64,000 bases of DNA, from positions 32,801 to 96,800 of the forward strand of contig JAPPDF010000100.1 in assembly GCA_028875575.1 (NCBI GenBank), read 5' to 3'. The notes under the pieces are model-generated. The model searched no databases. It was given only the letters and a program-made list of their open reading frames with translations, and was not told where the DNA came from. The position numbers and the translations under genes were made by a program. Positions 8,373 through 16,897 of the stretch are shown here, piece after piece; the stretch's first letter is position 1; every line of letters starts with the position of its first letter. The stretch comes from Acidobacteriota bacterium. GTDB lineage: Bacteria; Acidobacteriota; Terriglobia; Versatilivoradales; Versatilivoraceae.

Positions 8373-9083
8373 ATGGAACACGGGCTCGAAAACCTGGAGG
8401 AGCGAATCGAGTACCTGTTCAAGGATCGGTCCCTGTTGGTCAGAGCCTTGACACACAGCTCCTATGCCAATGAATGCCGGGTCGAGCAGGGAGACAACGA
8501 GCAGTTGGAGTTCCTGGGAGATACGATCATAGGCTTCGTGGTTGGCGAATATCTGCTCGTGAATCACCCCGATTTCTCCGAGGGTCGACTTTCCAAGCTC
8601 AGAGCCCAACTGGTCAGTTCCAGCAGTCTGTTTCGCATGGCCTCCGGCCTCGAGCTGGGCCGATTCCTGAGATTGGGAAAGGGCGCAGAGAAAGGCGGCG
8701 CCCGCAAGAAACAGGCTGTGCTGGTGGACGCGACCGAGGCCTTGGTGGCGGCGGTGTATCTGGATGGCGGGATGGACGCAGCCCGCCGGTTTGTACTGAA
8801 GCAGTTGGAAGAGGATTTGGGGGACATCCGATCGGGGCGCTTCGTTTCCTGCGATTACAAGTCCAGGCTGCAGGAGAGGTTGCACTCGCTCCGTGAGGCG
8901 CCGCCCGAATACTCGATCATCGAAGAGTCCGGTCCCAGTCATCGACGACAGTTTTCCGTACGATTGACCATCGGGGGTGAGCCGACGGCTCAAGGTCAAG
9001 GCAGGACCAAGAAAAGCGCCGAGCAGGACGCGGCCCGCCAGGCCCTGGAGAGAGTAGAGCGACAGCTATCGTGGAAAACGTGA
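8373..9083 (+). CDS. rnc: Ribonuclease III
   Basis: RNase III cleaves double-stranded RNA during rRNA maturation and mRNA turnover. The 236-residue protein has the signature NEQLEFLGDTIIGFVVGEYL (about residues 39-58) with the catalytic Glu and Asp, the second acidic site DATEALVAAVYLDGG, and a C-terminal double-stranded-RNA-binding domain (DYKSRLQERLHSL to AEQDAARQALERV). Length is typical. The ATG at 8373 is preceded by a GAGG-type site. The 3' end overlaps the signal peptidase gene by 13 bp, so the two are probably translated together. Confidence 0.96.
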   Translation: MEHGLENLEERIEYLFKDRSLLVRALTHSSYANECRVEQGDNEQLEFLGDTIIGFVVGEYLLVNHPDFSEGRLSKLRAQLVSSSSLFRMASGLELGRFLRLGKGAEKGGARKKQAVLVDATEALVAAVYLDGGMDAARRFVLKQLEEDLGDIRSGRFVSCDYKSRLQERLHSLREAPPEYSIIEESGPSHRRQFSVRLTIGGEPTAQGQGRTKKSAEQDAARQALERVERQLSWKT

Positions 9084-9868
9084 TTTCAAATAACGCCGAT
9101 CGCCCACCCAGGCAATCGACCCTGCGCGAATACTTCGAAAGTTTCGTGGTGACCATCGTTCTGGCGCTGTTCGGAACGACGTTCGTGGTCCAGGCATTCA
9201 AGATTCCCACGCCCTCCATGGAGGACAATCTGCTGGTTGGGGACCACCTTCTGGTCAACAAGTTCGTCTATGGCCATCCGGGGGGATGGCTGAAGCTGCT
9301 ACTTCCGTTCCAGCAGGTGAAGCACGGCGATGTCATTGTATTCCGCTACCCGGAAGATCCCTCCAAGCATTACGTCAAGCGGGCCATCGGGCTGCCGGGA
9401 GATCGCATCCGTATGGAAAACCAGCGGTTGTACCGGAACGGCGAGCACGTGGCCGAGCCCTATGTGTTCCATAAGCGTCCGGGACGCAACAACGTGGAAA
9501 TCAGGGACACCTTTCCGCTTAGCGAGGACCAGATCAATCGCTTCGCCGACTACAATCAGGCCCGCGATATTCACCTGGCCTACCGGTATTTCAAGGAATT
9601 TACCGATGGCCAGGACGTCGTGGTCCCGCCCGGACGGTACTTTGCCATGGGTGACAACCGGGACAATAGTGCCGACAGTCGATATTGGGGATTCGTTCCT
9701 CGAAAAAACATCGTGGGCAGAGCATTCATCATCTATTGGTCGTTCGAGACGGGGCCCAGGCAACACCTGCAGGATTCGCTTTCGGACCGAACCGGTCGGT
9801 TCGCGGATGTCCTGTTGAACTTTTTTCGCAAGACCCGTTGGGATCGGACATTCAAGCTGGTGGGATGA
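9071..9868 (+). CDS. lepB: Signal peptidase I
   Basis: Membrane protease that removes signal peptides from exported proteins. One N-terminal membrane segment (about residues 24-41) precedes the catalytic serine in PTPSMEDNLLVGD (Ser 49). The general-base lysine is in YVKRAIGLPGD (Lys 103), and the GDNRDNSADSR box follows. The start is a GTG that lies within the end of rnc (13-bp overlap). At 265 aa it is of usual size, with a roughly 35-residue insert between the lysine and GDNRDNS boxes. The next gene begins inside its stop codon (ATGA). Confidence 0.95.
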   Translation: MENVISNNADRPPRQSTLREYFESFVVTIVLALFGTTFVVQAFKIPTPSMEDNLLVGDHLLVNKFVYGHPGGWLKLLLPFQQVKHGDVIVFRYPEDPSKHYVKRAIGLPGDRIRMENQRLYRNGEHVAEPYVFHKRPGRNNVEIRDTFPLSEDQINRFADYNQARDIHLAYRYFKEFTDGQDVVVPPGRYFAMGDNRDNSADSRYWGFVPRKNIVGRAFIIYWSFETGPRQHLQDSLSDRTGRFADVLLNFFRKTRWDRTFKLVG

Positions 9869-10512
9869 GAACGGGGAGCAGCAGGAACCGCATGGGGAGA
9901 AGAACGGCTCTTTATTTGTTGGGTCTCCTTCTGTTGGGGGCGGGCGCCTGGCGGTTCCTACGCGCACCCTCGGAAGCATCCGGACCAGCCCCGGCGGCCA
10001 ATCGGACCGCGGCCCAGGCATTTGCCAAAAAGCTGGCGGCCATCGCCCTTCCGCCGGCGGGTTCCACCGCAGGGCAGGCCGAGTTCACCGAGGCCGAGAT
10101 CGATGCCTTCCTTCAACACGAGATTTCACGGCATTACCCCAAGGGAGTGAGACGGATCCATTTCCGCTTTCAGCCGAACCAGCTATCCGCCCGGGCCCTG
10201 GTGGACTTCGATGAAATGCAGGCCGACTCCGCCGCCGCCCGCAAGTCATTGGTGTGGGCACTGCTTCAGGGAGAACACTGGGTGGAGGTGTCCGGCAAGC
10301 TGACAGGTGAGAACGGGCTGGGCCGATACGATGTTCTGGGAATCCGGATCGATGACCAGGAGATCCCCAGGGTCTTGATCGATTTGCTGCTGGATCACTA
10401 TGTGCTTCCCAAGTATCCCCGAGCAGGGCCCAACACCGATTTCGATCTCCCCTTCAATATACAAAGCATCGAGTTGATGCCGGGCAAGGTCTTCGTCCGC
10501 TATGGCGCCTGA
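9865..10512 (+). CDS. Small membrane-anchored protein of unknown function
   Basis: The 215-residue product has an N-terminal membrane segment (ALYLLGLLLLGAGAWRFL), a Pro/Ala linker, and a C-terminal domain of alternating strands and helices with no motif I recognise. I start it at the ATG at 9865, which overlaps the lepB stop as ATGA; a second ATG at 9892 would give a shorter anchor. It is the last gene of the rnc-lepB unit and faces the dGTPase gene. Function unknown; the position suggests an envelope role, but that is only inference. Confidence 0.7.
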   Translation: MRTGSSRNRMGRRTALYLLGLLLLGAGAWRFLRAPSEASGPAPAANRTAAQAFAKKLAAIALPPAGSTAGQAEFTEAEIDAFLQHEISRHYPKGVRRIHFRFQPNQLSARALVDFDEMQADSAAARKSLVWALLQGEHWVEVSGKLTGENGLGRYDVLGIRIDDQEIPRVLIDLLLDHYVLPKYPRAGPNTDFDLPFNIQSIELMPGKVFVRYGA

Positions 10513-10543
10513 TGGCCGCCCGGATCGTGCAGGACAATCCCTT

Positions 10544-10562
10544 CCGGGAGATTGTCTCCCGG
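10544..10562. terminator. Hairpin in the convergent gap between two operons
   Basis: A perfect 8-bp stem (ccgggaga with tctcccgg, loop ttg) sits in the 93-bp gap where the lepB operon and the dGTPase operon converge. There is no T-run on either side, so it may slow or end transcription from both sides only with help. Confidence 0.35.
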
Positions 10563-10605
10563 CAATGGACACTCACTCCGCCAGTGACTGCCAATCGCTG
10601 CTCGA

Positions 10606-11655
10606 TCAATGGGTCGGCCGAGCGCTCCAACCTCTTGGCAGGAACAGGCTGTCATAAAGTTTCAGAGCAAAGCGATCGGTCATCCCCGCCACAAAATCGA
10701 CCGTGGCCAGTTCGACTCCCTCTTCAGGACGCCGGAAACTGTTGGGAATGCAGTCGGGACGGGCCAACAGATGGTGGTAGATATCGCTCAGGAGCTTCTT
10801 GGCCTTGAGTAATTCTTCCTTGGGAATGCTGCGCGCGTAGACTGTCCGATAGAGAAAGTGCCTCATTTCCATCATCGCCTGCAGGACCGGGGGGCTCATG
10901 CAAATAATTTGAAGATTGGTTGCCAGGCTGGAGCCGATCACGTCCCGGACCAGGGTGTCGATTCGCAGCGAGTGGCTTTTGCCCAAGGCAGTCGTCAACT
11001 CCCTGGGGATGTCGGACTCTCGAATCAGCCCCGACCGCAGAGCATCATCCAGGTCGTGGTTCACGTAGGCGATCACGTCGGAAACTCTGACGACCTGACC
11101 CTCCAGGGTTGAGGGGCGTCCCTTGTCCTGGCTGGTGAATACCGCGCCCGCGCCCTTGGAGTGCTTGAGGATTCCGTCCCTCACTTCCCAGCAAAGGTTC
11201 AACCCCCGTCCCTCCTGCTCCAACCTGTCGACAACCCTCAGGCTCTGGCGGTAGTGGCGAAAGCCGCCGGGAGCAAGTTCATCCAATATGGCTTCACCGG
11301 CATGCCCGAAGGGAGTATGACCCAGGTCATGCCCCAGCGCTATCGCCTCGGTGAGGTCCTCGTTCAGTCGCAGAGCCCGGCTGACGGTTCTGGCGATTTG
11401 GGCGACTTCGAGTGTATGGGTGAGGCGGGTCCTGTAGTGGTCACCCTCGGGCGAAAGGAACACCTGGGTCTTGTGTTTCAAGCGGCGAAATGCCTTGGAA
11501 TGGAGGATGCGGTCGCGGTCGCGCTGAAAGGCGGTTCGGATGGCGCAGGCAGACTCTTGCTTCCGGCGGCCTCGAGTCCGGATGCTGAGGGTTGCTTGAG
11601 GGGCCAGGGTTTGGGCCTCGTGCTCCTCCGCCCGTTGACGAAGGGTCTCAACCAT
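10606..11655 (-). CDS. dgt: dGTP triphosphohydrolase-like HD-domain protein
   Basis: Hydrolyses dGTP or other dNTPs to the nucleoside and triphosphate. The 349-residue protein has the HD-domain metal ligands in order: RTRLTHTLEVAQIA (His), IALGHDLGHTPFGHAGE (His-Asp, then the second HTPFGH box) and a later SDVIAYVNHDLDD (Asp). The N-terminal QRDRDRILHSKAFRRLKHKTQVF is the typical dGTPase leader. It matches the short bacterial dGTPase-like class (about 340-380 aa). Its start shares one base with the stop of the upstream TPR gene (ATGA), so the two form an operon. Confidence 0.92.
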   Translation of the reverse strand: MVETLRQRAEEHEAQTLAPQATLSIRTRGRRKQESACAIRTAFQRDRDRILHSKAFRRLKHKTQVFLSPEGDHYRTRLTHTLEVAQIARTVSRALRLNEDLTEAIALGHDLGHTPFGHAGEAILDELAPGGFRHYRQSLRVVDRLEQEGRGLNLCWEVRDGILKHSKGAGAVFTSQDKGRPSTLEGQVVRVSDVIAYVNHDLDDALRSGLIRESDIPRELTTALGKSHSLRIDTLVRDVIGSSLATNLQIICMSPPVLQAMMEMRHFLYRTVYARSIPKEELLKAKKLLSDIYHHLLARPDCIPNSFRRPEEGVELATVDFVAGMTDRFALKLYDSLFLPRGWSARPTH

Positions 11656-12446
11656 CAGGGATCAATTTTCCTTAACCGCTGCTCGGCTTCGGTAGAGGCA
11701 GGTGAAGTGGGGAATTCGTCGATGACCTTTTGGTACATTTCGGCGGCCTGCTCCTTCTGGTTCTGTCGCTCGTAAAGGAGGGCCGCCTGCATTGCCAGGG
11801 TCTCTCCGGGCGTTGTCAAGGCATTGCGTTCAACCAACTGCTGATAGACCTCGGTTGCCTTGGCCAGGTCTGCGGTGTCCTCGTAAATGCTTCCCAGGGC
11901 TGCCAGCGCCAATGCGCCGAAGTCCGACTGCTCCCGGCTCAGAGGTTCAAGCAGAGACACGGCCTCCGAGCTCCTGTCGAGGCGGTGGAGACAAAGGCCC
12001 GAGTAATACGTGGCGATCTTGCCGGCCGCCCTGGAGTCGTGCCGGGAGATGACTTCCTGAAGCTCCGACAGGGCCTGTTCATATTTCTGTGTGGCGGTCT
12101 CAAAGAAAACCGGAGCCCTCAATGCGGACGACTCGGTCTTGCCCACGGTTGCATGGTAGGTCGCCAGGGCTCGGGCCAACTCCTCTTTGGAATGCTCCTC
12201 CTGCTTGGCCGAATAGTAGTAGTAGCCTGCCACCAGAGCGGCTACGACTCCGACGGCCGACAGACCGCGCAGGATTTCGGAACGATTGTTGGCGAAGAAG
12301 TGGCGGGTCTCATCCACCAACATCATGAAGCGGTCTTCCTTCAGGATTTCATGCCGGGTCAGTCGGGCCAAGAGATTCTCCCAGAGTTGTTGAATTTCAG
12401 TAGCGGCGGAATTGTCGCCCCAGGTGCGGAGAACCGCCGGAAGCAA
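11655..12446 (-). CDS. TPR membrane protein (YfgM-like)
   Basis: About 55 cytoplasmic residues are followed by one membrane segment (GVVAALVAGYYYYSA) and then TPR-like helical repeats. The repeats include ALSELQEVISRHDSRAAGK, AVSLLEPLSREQSDFGALA, ATEVYQQLVERNAL and a last repeat ending QKVIDEFPTSP. This is the layout of YfgM-type ancillary proteins that bind secretion or folding factors outside the membrane, but the function here is inferred from layout only. The start is uncertain: the frame opens with a TTG at 12446, and a GGAGGA lies 15 bp before it. An ATG inside (MMLVDETRHFF) would remove 41 residues but keep the anchor. Confidence 0.75.
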   Translation of the reverse strand: MLPAVLRTWGDNSAATEIQQLWENLLARLTRHEILKEDRFMMLVDETRHFFANNRSEILRGLSAVGVVAALVAGYYYYSAKQEEHSKEELARALATYHATVGKTESSALRAPVFFETATQKYEQALSELQEVISRHDSRAAGKIATYYSGLCLHRLDRSSEAVSLLEPLSREQSDFGALALAALGSIYEDTADLAKATEVYQQLVERNALTTPGETLAMQAALLYERQNQKEQAAEMYQKVIDEFPTSPASTEAEQRLRKIDP

Positions 12447-12512
12447 CCAATGCTAGCAGCGTCCTCCAGCACTGTCAATTTCGGGTGTGACCTGGTGAAA
12501 AATGCTGTGTAA

Positions 12513-12560
12513 CCACAAAAAGCACAAAAGGCACCATTGGTGTTTTTGTGCCTTTTGTGG
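12513..12560. repeat. Imperfect inverted repeat of CACAAAA-type
   Basis: Two arms of 23-24 bases (ccacaaaaagcacaaaagg... and its near complement) meet with almost no loop and differ at only a few places. It sits in the 357-bp gap between the divergent TPR and DinB genes. The A/T-rich CACAAAA repetition differs from the GC-rich coding DNA around it and resembles small dispersed repeats. The rest of this gap shows nothing else I can name. Confidence 0.6.
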
Positions 12561-12803
12561 CCATTCCCGGCAAACGCTCCGCTGCCGAATTGTGCAAAAG
12601 GCTCGGTTCTTCTTTTCCAGTGATCGGTCGTTTTTCCTTCAAAAATGCTCCGGTCCGGGCGGAGGCGAGGCCAAGTGTTGCTCCATTCCTGCCCACCGTC
12701 CTGTGGCGGTGTCCCGGCAGGCCGCTTTGGGTTTACAACATCGACAAAACGTCATTAAATGGGGGAGCCAATCCGGCAGCGAGAGTGAAGGGAGGCTGCG
12801 ACC

Positions 12804-13301
12804 ATGGGAATAGAGGATCTGACGGAGTTGTACGCCTACAACGGGTGGGCCAACGGGCGGGTGAGGAATTCCATTCGGGACTTGGATCCGGAAGTCTTCA
12901 AACGCGACCTGGGCGCCAGTTTCGGTTCCCTGCAGGGGACCGTGGCTCATCTGGTGTCGGCCCAGTGGAACTGGTTGAGACGTTGGAAGGGCCAGTCGGC
13001 CAGCCGGCCCCTGCCCTCCGAAGCCTTTGCGAGTCCCGAAGAAGCCAACCGTCGCTGGGTAGAAGTCGATCGCGCCCTTGCCGCCTTCGTCGATGAACTG
13101 GACGTCGCCGGTTTGCAGCAATCCATCGCCTTGACCACCCCCCAGGGGAGCAGGTATTCGAGTCGGCTCTGGCGGGCCATGCTGCACGTCGTCAACCACT
13201 CCAGCTATCACCGTGGACAGATTGCCGCCATGCTCCGGCAGGTCGGCGCCACTCCGCAGGGGACGGATCTGATGCTCTATTACCGAGAGCAGCCGAGGTA
13301 A
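12804..13301 (+). CDS. DinB-family protein
   Basis: The 165-residue protein is a four-helix-bundle protein of the DinB/YfiT type, whose members bind a divalent metal with three histidines and often act as thiol transferases or detoxification enzymes. The first His lies in GTVAHLVSAQWNWL (about residue 50) and the other two in HVVNHSSYHRGQ near residues 125-132. The early YNGWANGRV is also typical. The ATG at 12804 has a GGGAGG site 8 bp upstream. It stands 79 bp before fabH and is probably a single gene. Substrate unknown. Confidence 0.88.
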   Translation: MGIEDLTELYAYNGWANGRVRNSIRDLDPEVFKRDLGASFGSLQGTVAHLVSAQWNWLRRWKGQSASRPLPSEAFASPEEANRRWVEVDRALAAFVDELDVAGLQQSIALTTPQGSRYSSRLWRAMLHVVNHSSYHRGQIAAMLRQVGATPQGTDLMLYYREQPR

Positions 13302-13380
13302 CTCCGGCAAGCCTGAAGAGTCGTTGACGTAGAAACCGGTTCTCGGGCCGATCTTCGCAGGTGTGAGCAAGCCCAACGCC

Positions 13381-14376
13381 ATGTTTAACGCCAGAATCCT
13401 GGGTACCGGAAGCTACCTGCCCGAAAAGATTGTCACCAACGCCGATCTGGAAGAGGTGATGGACACCTCGGACGAATGGATCCGGCAGCGGACGGGAATC
13501 CGCGAACGGCGTTTCGTGGAGCCGGGAGTCGGTCCCACCGACCTGGGTTTGCAGGCCGCCCACCGGGCCCTGCAGTCTGCCGGGCTGACGCCCGACCAGA
13601 TCGACTTCATCATCTTCGCCACCTTGAGTCCCGAGTACAACTTTCCGGGTTGCGGCTGCCTGCTGCAGGAAAAGCTGGGCCTTGACACGGTGGGAGCCCT
13701 GGATGTCCGCAATCAGTGCACGGGTTTCGTCTACAGTCTCTCCATCGCCGACCAGTTCGTCAGGACCGGCACCTATCGCCACATCCTGGTGGTCGGCGCC
13801 GAGGTCCATTCTTCCGGACTCGAGATGAATACCCACGGCCGGGATGTTGGAGTCATCTTCGGTGACGGCGCCGGGGCCGTCGTGGTGGGCCGCTCGGAGA
13901 ACGGAAACCGGCGAATCCTTTCCAGCCCACTGCACGCCCAGGGGAAATATGCCCGGAAACTGTGGTTGGAGGCGCCGACCTCGCTGGAACACCCTCGGTT
14001 GACGGAGGAGATGCTGAGAGAGGGCCGCCACTTTCCGCACATGGACGGCCGCTACGTCTTCAAACATGCGGTCGACCGCCTTCAGGAAAGCGTCCGGGAA
14101 GCCCTGGCCGATAACCACCTGGAAATTGAGGATGTCGGCCTCCTGGTCCTGCATCAGGCCAATTTGCGAATTTCGGAAGCGGTGGTGCGCTCCCTGAAAA
14201 TCCCGCCGGAACGAGTGTTCAGCAACATTCAACGGTACGGCAACACCACGGCGGCATCCATTCCCATCGCGCTGGACGAAGCCGTCCGAGCGGGCAGGGT
14301 CCAGCCCGGAGACGTGGTTGTGCTGGCCGCTTTCGGCTCCGGATTTACCTGGGGCGCCTCCATCCTGCGTTGGTAG
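13381..14376 (+). CDS. fabH: 3-oxoacyl-[acyl-carrier-protein] synthase III
   Basis: Starts fatty-acid synthesis by condensing an acyl-CoA with malonyl-ACP. The active-site Cys is in RNQCTGFVY, His in LVLHQANLRI and Asn in QRYGNTTAASIP, the full Cys-His-Asn triad. The protein opens with ILGTGSYLPEKIVTN and DEWIRQRTGI, as FabH does. I choose the ATG at 13381 (331 aa); a GTG at 13363 would add six residues. No acpP, fabD or fabG is nearby, so it is a stand-alone copy. It could serve a branched-chain or special primer, or be a FabH-like paralogue. Confidence 0.92.
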   Translation: MFNARILGTGSYLPEKIVTNADLEEVMDTSDEWIRQRTGIRERRFVEPGVGPTDLGLQAAHRALQSAGLTPDQIDFIIFATLSPEYNFPGCGCLLQEKLGLDTVGALDVRNQCTGFVYSLSIADQFVRTGTYRHILVVGAEVHSSGLEMNTHGRDVGVIFGDGAGAVVVGRSENGNRRILSSPLHAQGKYARKLWLEAPTSLEHPRLTEEMLREGRHFPHMDGRYVFKHAVDRLQESVREALADNHLEIEDVGLLVLHQANLRISEAVVRSLKIPPERVFSNIQRYGNTTAASIPIALDEAVRAGRVQPGDVVVLAAFGSGFTWGASILRW

Positions 14377-14399
14377 AATATCAGGAAGTCGGGTAAGAA

Positions 14400-15398
14400 A
14401 TGGCCCATCGCTTCTGCATGGTCGGCCTGGTCTGCCTGGGGGCAACCATTGCCCTGGCGCAGACAGAGCCGGCGCCTTCCATCAGCCTCCTTTTCGCGTC
14501 ACTGGAAGAAGGCCGAGAAATCCTACGGACCCGGGATGGCTTTATCCGACGCCTGAGCCCGTTCGATCGGGCCGCTCGGCTGAAGACCGACCGGGAAGTG
14601 TCCGAGACCGAGTTTCTGAACTTTGTCGCCGGCAAGGTCGTCGAATGGGACAGCGCGGACAGGCAAAGAGTCGAGCAGGCCTTCGATCGTATTCGCCCCG
14701 CGCTGGGTGAATATTCCCTGAATTGGCCGGAGACCGTTCATTTCGTCCATACCACTGGAGAGGAGGAAGGAGGAGCAGCCTATACCCGGGGTCAGGCCGT
14801 CGTGCTGCCCCGTACCAGGCTCGACCAGTCTCCGGAAGAGCTCGCCCAACTGGTTGCCCATGAGCTGTTCCACGTCCTGTCCCGCCACGACCGGGACATC
14901 AGGGATCGGTTGTACCGGGTGATCGGATTCGAACGCTGTCCCGAGGTCGAGTTGCCGAAGCCCCTCGCCCGGCGCAGGATCACCAACCCTGATGCTCCCG
15001 TCAACGCCCATCGCATCCGCGTGCAGCATGAGGGGCGGCAGTTCTGGGCAGTCCCGGTACTCTACTCCAGGAGCGAGCGCTACGACCCCCTTCAGGGAGG
15101 CAGCTTCTTCAGGTATCTGCAGTTTCGCCTTCTGCTGAAAGCCGTGGAAGACGAGGCCGCCACTGCTTCCGCTCCGGCCGGCTCAAAGCCCAAGCTGGTC
15201 GAGGTCAAGGAAGTGTCGGGGTTCTTCGAGCAGATCGGCAGGAACAGCTCCTACATCATCCATCCCGAAGAAATCCTGGCGGTCAACTTCGCCTTGATCG
15301 TGACGGGAGAGACCGGGTTCCCGTCGCCCGAGGTGGCTGAAGGCATCCGGTCCGTTCTGAGAGCCGGGGGCGACTCGGCCGGCCCGGATGGGCAGTAA
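14400..15398 (+). CDS. Exported putative zinc metallopeptidase (HExxH)
   Basis: The 332-residue protein has a signal peptide (VGLVCLGATIALA) and a single HELFH motif at residues 154-158, inside AQLVAHELFHVLSRHD. That is the zinc-binding and catalytic pattern of gluzincin-type peptidases. A third zinc ligand is not obvious; Glu residues follow about 20-30 positions on. I do not recognise a named family. It begins 23 bp after fabH and ends before a repeat-bearing gap. Peptidase activity outside the cytoplasm is a reasonable inference; the substrate is unknown. Confidence 0.7.
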   Translation: MAHRFCMVGLVCLGATIALAQTEPAPSISLLFASLEEGREILRTRDGFIRRLSPFDRAARLKTDREVSETEFLNFVAGKVVEWDSADRQRVEQAFDRIRPALGEYSLNWPETVHFVHTTGEEEGGAAYTRGQAVVLPRTRLDQSPEELAQLVAHELFHVLSRHDRDIRDRLYRVIGFERCPEVELPKPLARRRITNPDAPVNAHRIRVQHEGRQFWAVPVLYSRSERYDPLQGGSFFRYLQFRLLLKAVEDEAATASAPAGSKPKLVEVKEVSGFFEQIGRNSSYIIHPEEILAVNFALIVTGETGFPSPEVAEGIRSVLRAGGDSAGPDGQ

Positions 15399-15547
15399 CG
15401 GCCGCCATCTTCCTGTCTTCATGGTGGCGACCGCGTGTCGGGACCGCGTTTACAAATCGGTGGCGGCATGCTAATCTCCACGCCGTCCCGGGATGAGGAT
15501 CGCTGAATCCGTTCCGAACCGGGGCCATTTACGGGGGCTGCTTCACC

Positions 15548-15796
15548 TAGCCCGCATTTCTCACCAGGGGGCATGATCATGGCGCAGGAATTTTCCCTTC
15601 AGCGCGTGCTCGCGACCGAAGAGCGTAGCGGTTTCTACGGTCGAGGGAGCCTGTGCGCGCTGAAGGGAAAAGGACAAGCCAGGGCATGCCCAGCGCCGTC
15701 TGTGATGCGCAAGCCCTTGACATTGAGCCAATCAAGGTGCTGAAGATAATCTACTTCTTGTAATGCCTCCAGCGGCCTGGTGAGAAATGCGGGCTA
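15548..15796. repeat. 249-bp nested inverted-repeat element (MITE-like)
   Basis: The ends are perfect 21-bp inverted repeats (15548-15568 and 15776-15796). Inside lies a second perfect 16-bp inverted pair (15591-15606 and 15656-15671), and around its centre a third short pair (15613-15618 and 15638-15643). The bases acc flank both ends and could be a 3-bp target duplication. There is no room for a transposase, so this would be a non-autonomous element or a folded RNA/DNA structure. Its right end is 15 bp from tRNA-Leu. A TTGACA at 15717-15722 lies inside it, but no -10 box at a suitable distance was found. Confidence 0.8.
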
Positions 15797-15811
15797 ACCT
15801 CACCCCACTCT

Positions 15812-15900
15812 GCCGGAGTGGCGGAATTGGCAGACGCACTAGACTCAAAATCTAGCGTGGGTTACCCCACGTGGGGGTTCAAGTCCCCCCTCCGGCACCA
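15812..15900 (+). tRNA. tRNA-Leu(CAA)
   Basis: The acceptor stem gccggag pairs with ctccggc, and the discriminator A is followed by an encoded CCA. The anticodon stem ctaga/tctag holds the loop ctcaaaa, giving anticodon CAA, which reads UUG. A long variable arm (gtgggttaccccac) is present as expected for tRNA-Leu, and the T arm is gggggttcaagtccccc. Confidence 0.95.
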
Positions 15901-15912
15901 GGTCTCCCGCCC

Positions 15913-16389
15913 GTGACCTACTACTCCAAGCACTACTCCAAAAAGGATGGGTGGCTGGTCGCAGTAGTGGCAGTCGGTCTTCTATTTCCATTCTTGCTGG
16001 GTATCTACCTGTGGATCGAAAAGGATTGGAGTCCCAGTCTGCTCAACGTATTCATAGGATCATTTTTAATAATTGGGATCTTTTTTGGCCTGCTCTACCC
16101 GCTCTACTACGAAATCAAACACACCACCCTCACCATTCGCTCGGGTCTTACGCGGAAGAAAATACCCATCTCATCCATTCGGCGAGTATCTCCCTCCAGT
16201 GATTGGAATAGCGCCCCGGCCTGGTCTCTGGACAGGCTGAGGATCGATTGGGAGTCGGCAGAACCCGCCTGCGCAACCCTCGTCTCACCCGAAGACAAAA
16301 TGAAGTTTCTGCAGGACCTCAGCCAGGCCGATCCGAAACTCGAGGTCCGAGGCGATACCTTGCTTCGGAGCGGGGAAGGCCGACACTAA
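15913..16389 (+). CDS. Membrane protein with a PH-like domain
   Basis: The 158-residue protein has two membrane helices (about residues 14-34, WLVAVVAVGLLFPFLLGIYL, and 46-65, FIGSFLIIGIFFGLLYPLYY). A cytoplasmic region follows: HTTLTIRSGLTRKKIPISSI, then RRVSPSSDWNSAPAW, LDRLRIDW and a final SPEDKMKFLQDL. This is the pattern of bacterial PH-like (bPH) membrane proteins. The GTG at 15913 is chosen because the frame upstream runs into tRNA-Leu, which begins 101 bp before it. It stands alone between the tRNA and a 508-bp gap. Function unknown. Confidence 0.75.
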   Translation: MTYYSKHYSKKDGWLVAVVAVGLLFPFLLGIYLWIEKDWSPSLLNVFIGSFLIIGIFFGLLYPLYYEIKHTTLTIRSGLTRKKIPISSIRRVSPSSDWNSAPAWSLDRLRIDWESAEPACATLVSPEDKMKFLQDLSQADPKLEVRGDTLLRSGEGRH

Positions 16390-16897
16390 GGCCTCACCAC
16401 AAATTCACTCCGATTCGTGGTGTCCGAGTCGACTCGTCCCCGCCCCCGGGTGCCCTCCAAGCTGTTTATCAACGGCTAGTTCGCTACCAATGACTCCAGG
16501 TCGGTCGTGCTTGGCAGCAACGCCACCGAGCTTGTGGCAGTGCTGTAGGCAGCCTGGCAAGGATGCCGTCCCCACTGCCGACCTCCATTCCTTCCGCATT
16601 ATTCAACCGGTGACTGGATAACGGCGCTGTCACTGTCGGAAATCCCTGACAGGCACCTCCGAGCTGCCTGTTGGAAGGTCATTGTTTTAAGCCATCTATT
16701 ATCAGAGATTTACAGGATTTTTCGTCGGTCTTCCAACTTGGCATGGCACGTGCATCAGGGAAGTGTAGTTCGACTGAAACTCCGCTACGGATTCACTTGA
16801 CCTTATTCCGACGGAGTTGATTCCAGGCACCTGCAGGATCGACGGAGCCGGGCAATTCCTGAAACGACCTGTCCAGCAAGTGGGAAAGGAGGATGTC
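16390..16897. other. 508-bp gap, one candidate promoter only
   Basis: Apart from the possible sigma-54 site listed separately, I find no reading frame, RNA or repeat in this stretch that I can support. Confidence 0.4.
16739..16754 (+). promoter_or_regulatory. Candidate sigma-54 (RpoN) promoter
   Basis: The bases TGGCATGGCACGTGCA match the -24/-12 consensus TGGCACG-N4-TTGCA at 10 of 12 defined positions, with the required 10 bp between the GG and GC elements. Transcription would start near 16765, about 130 bp before the first gene of a three-gene exported/beta-barrel cluster. No enhancer site was identified, and a chance match is possible. Confidence 0.45.
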
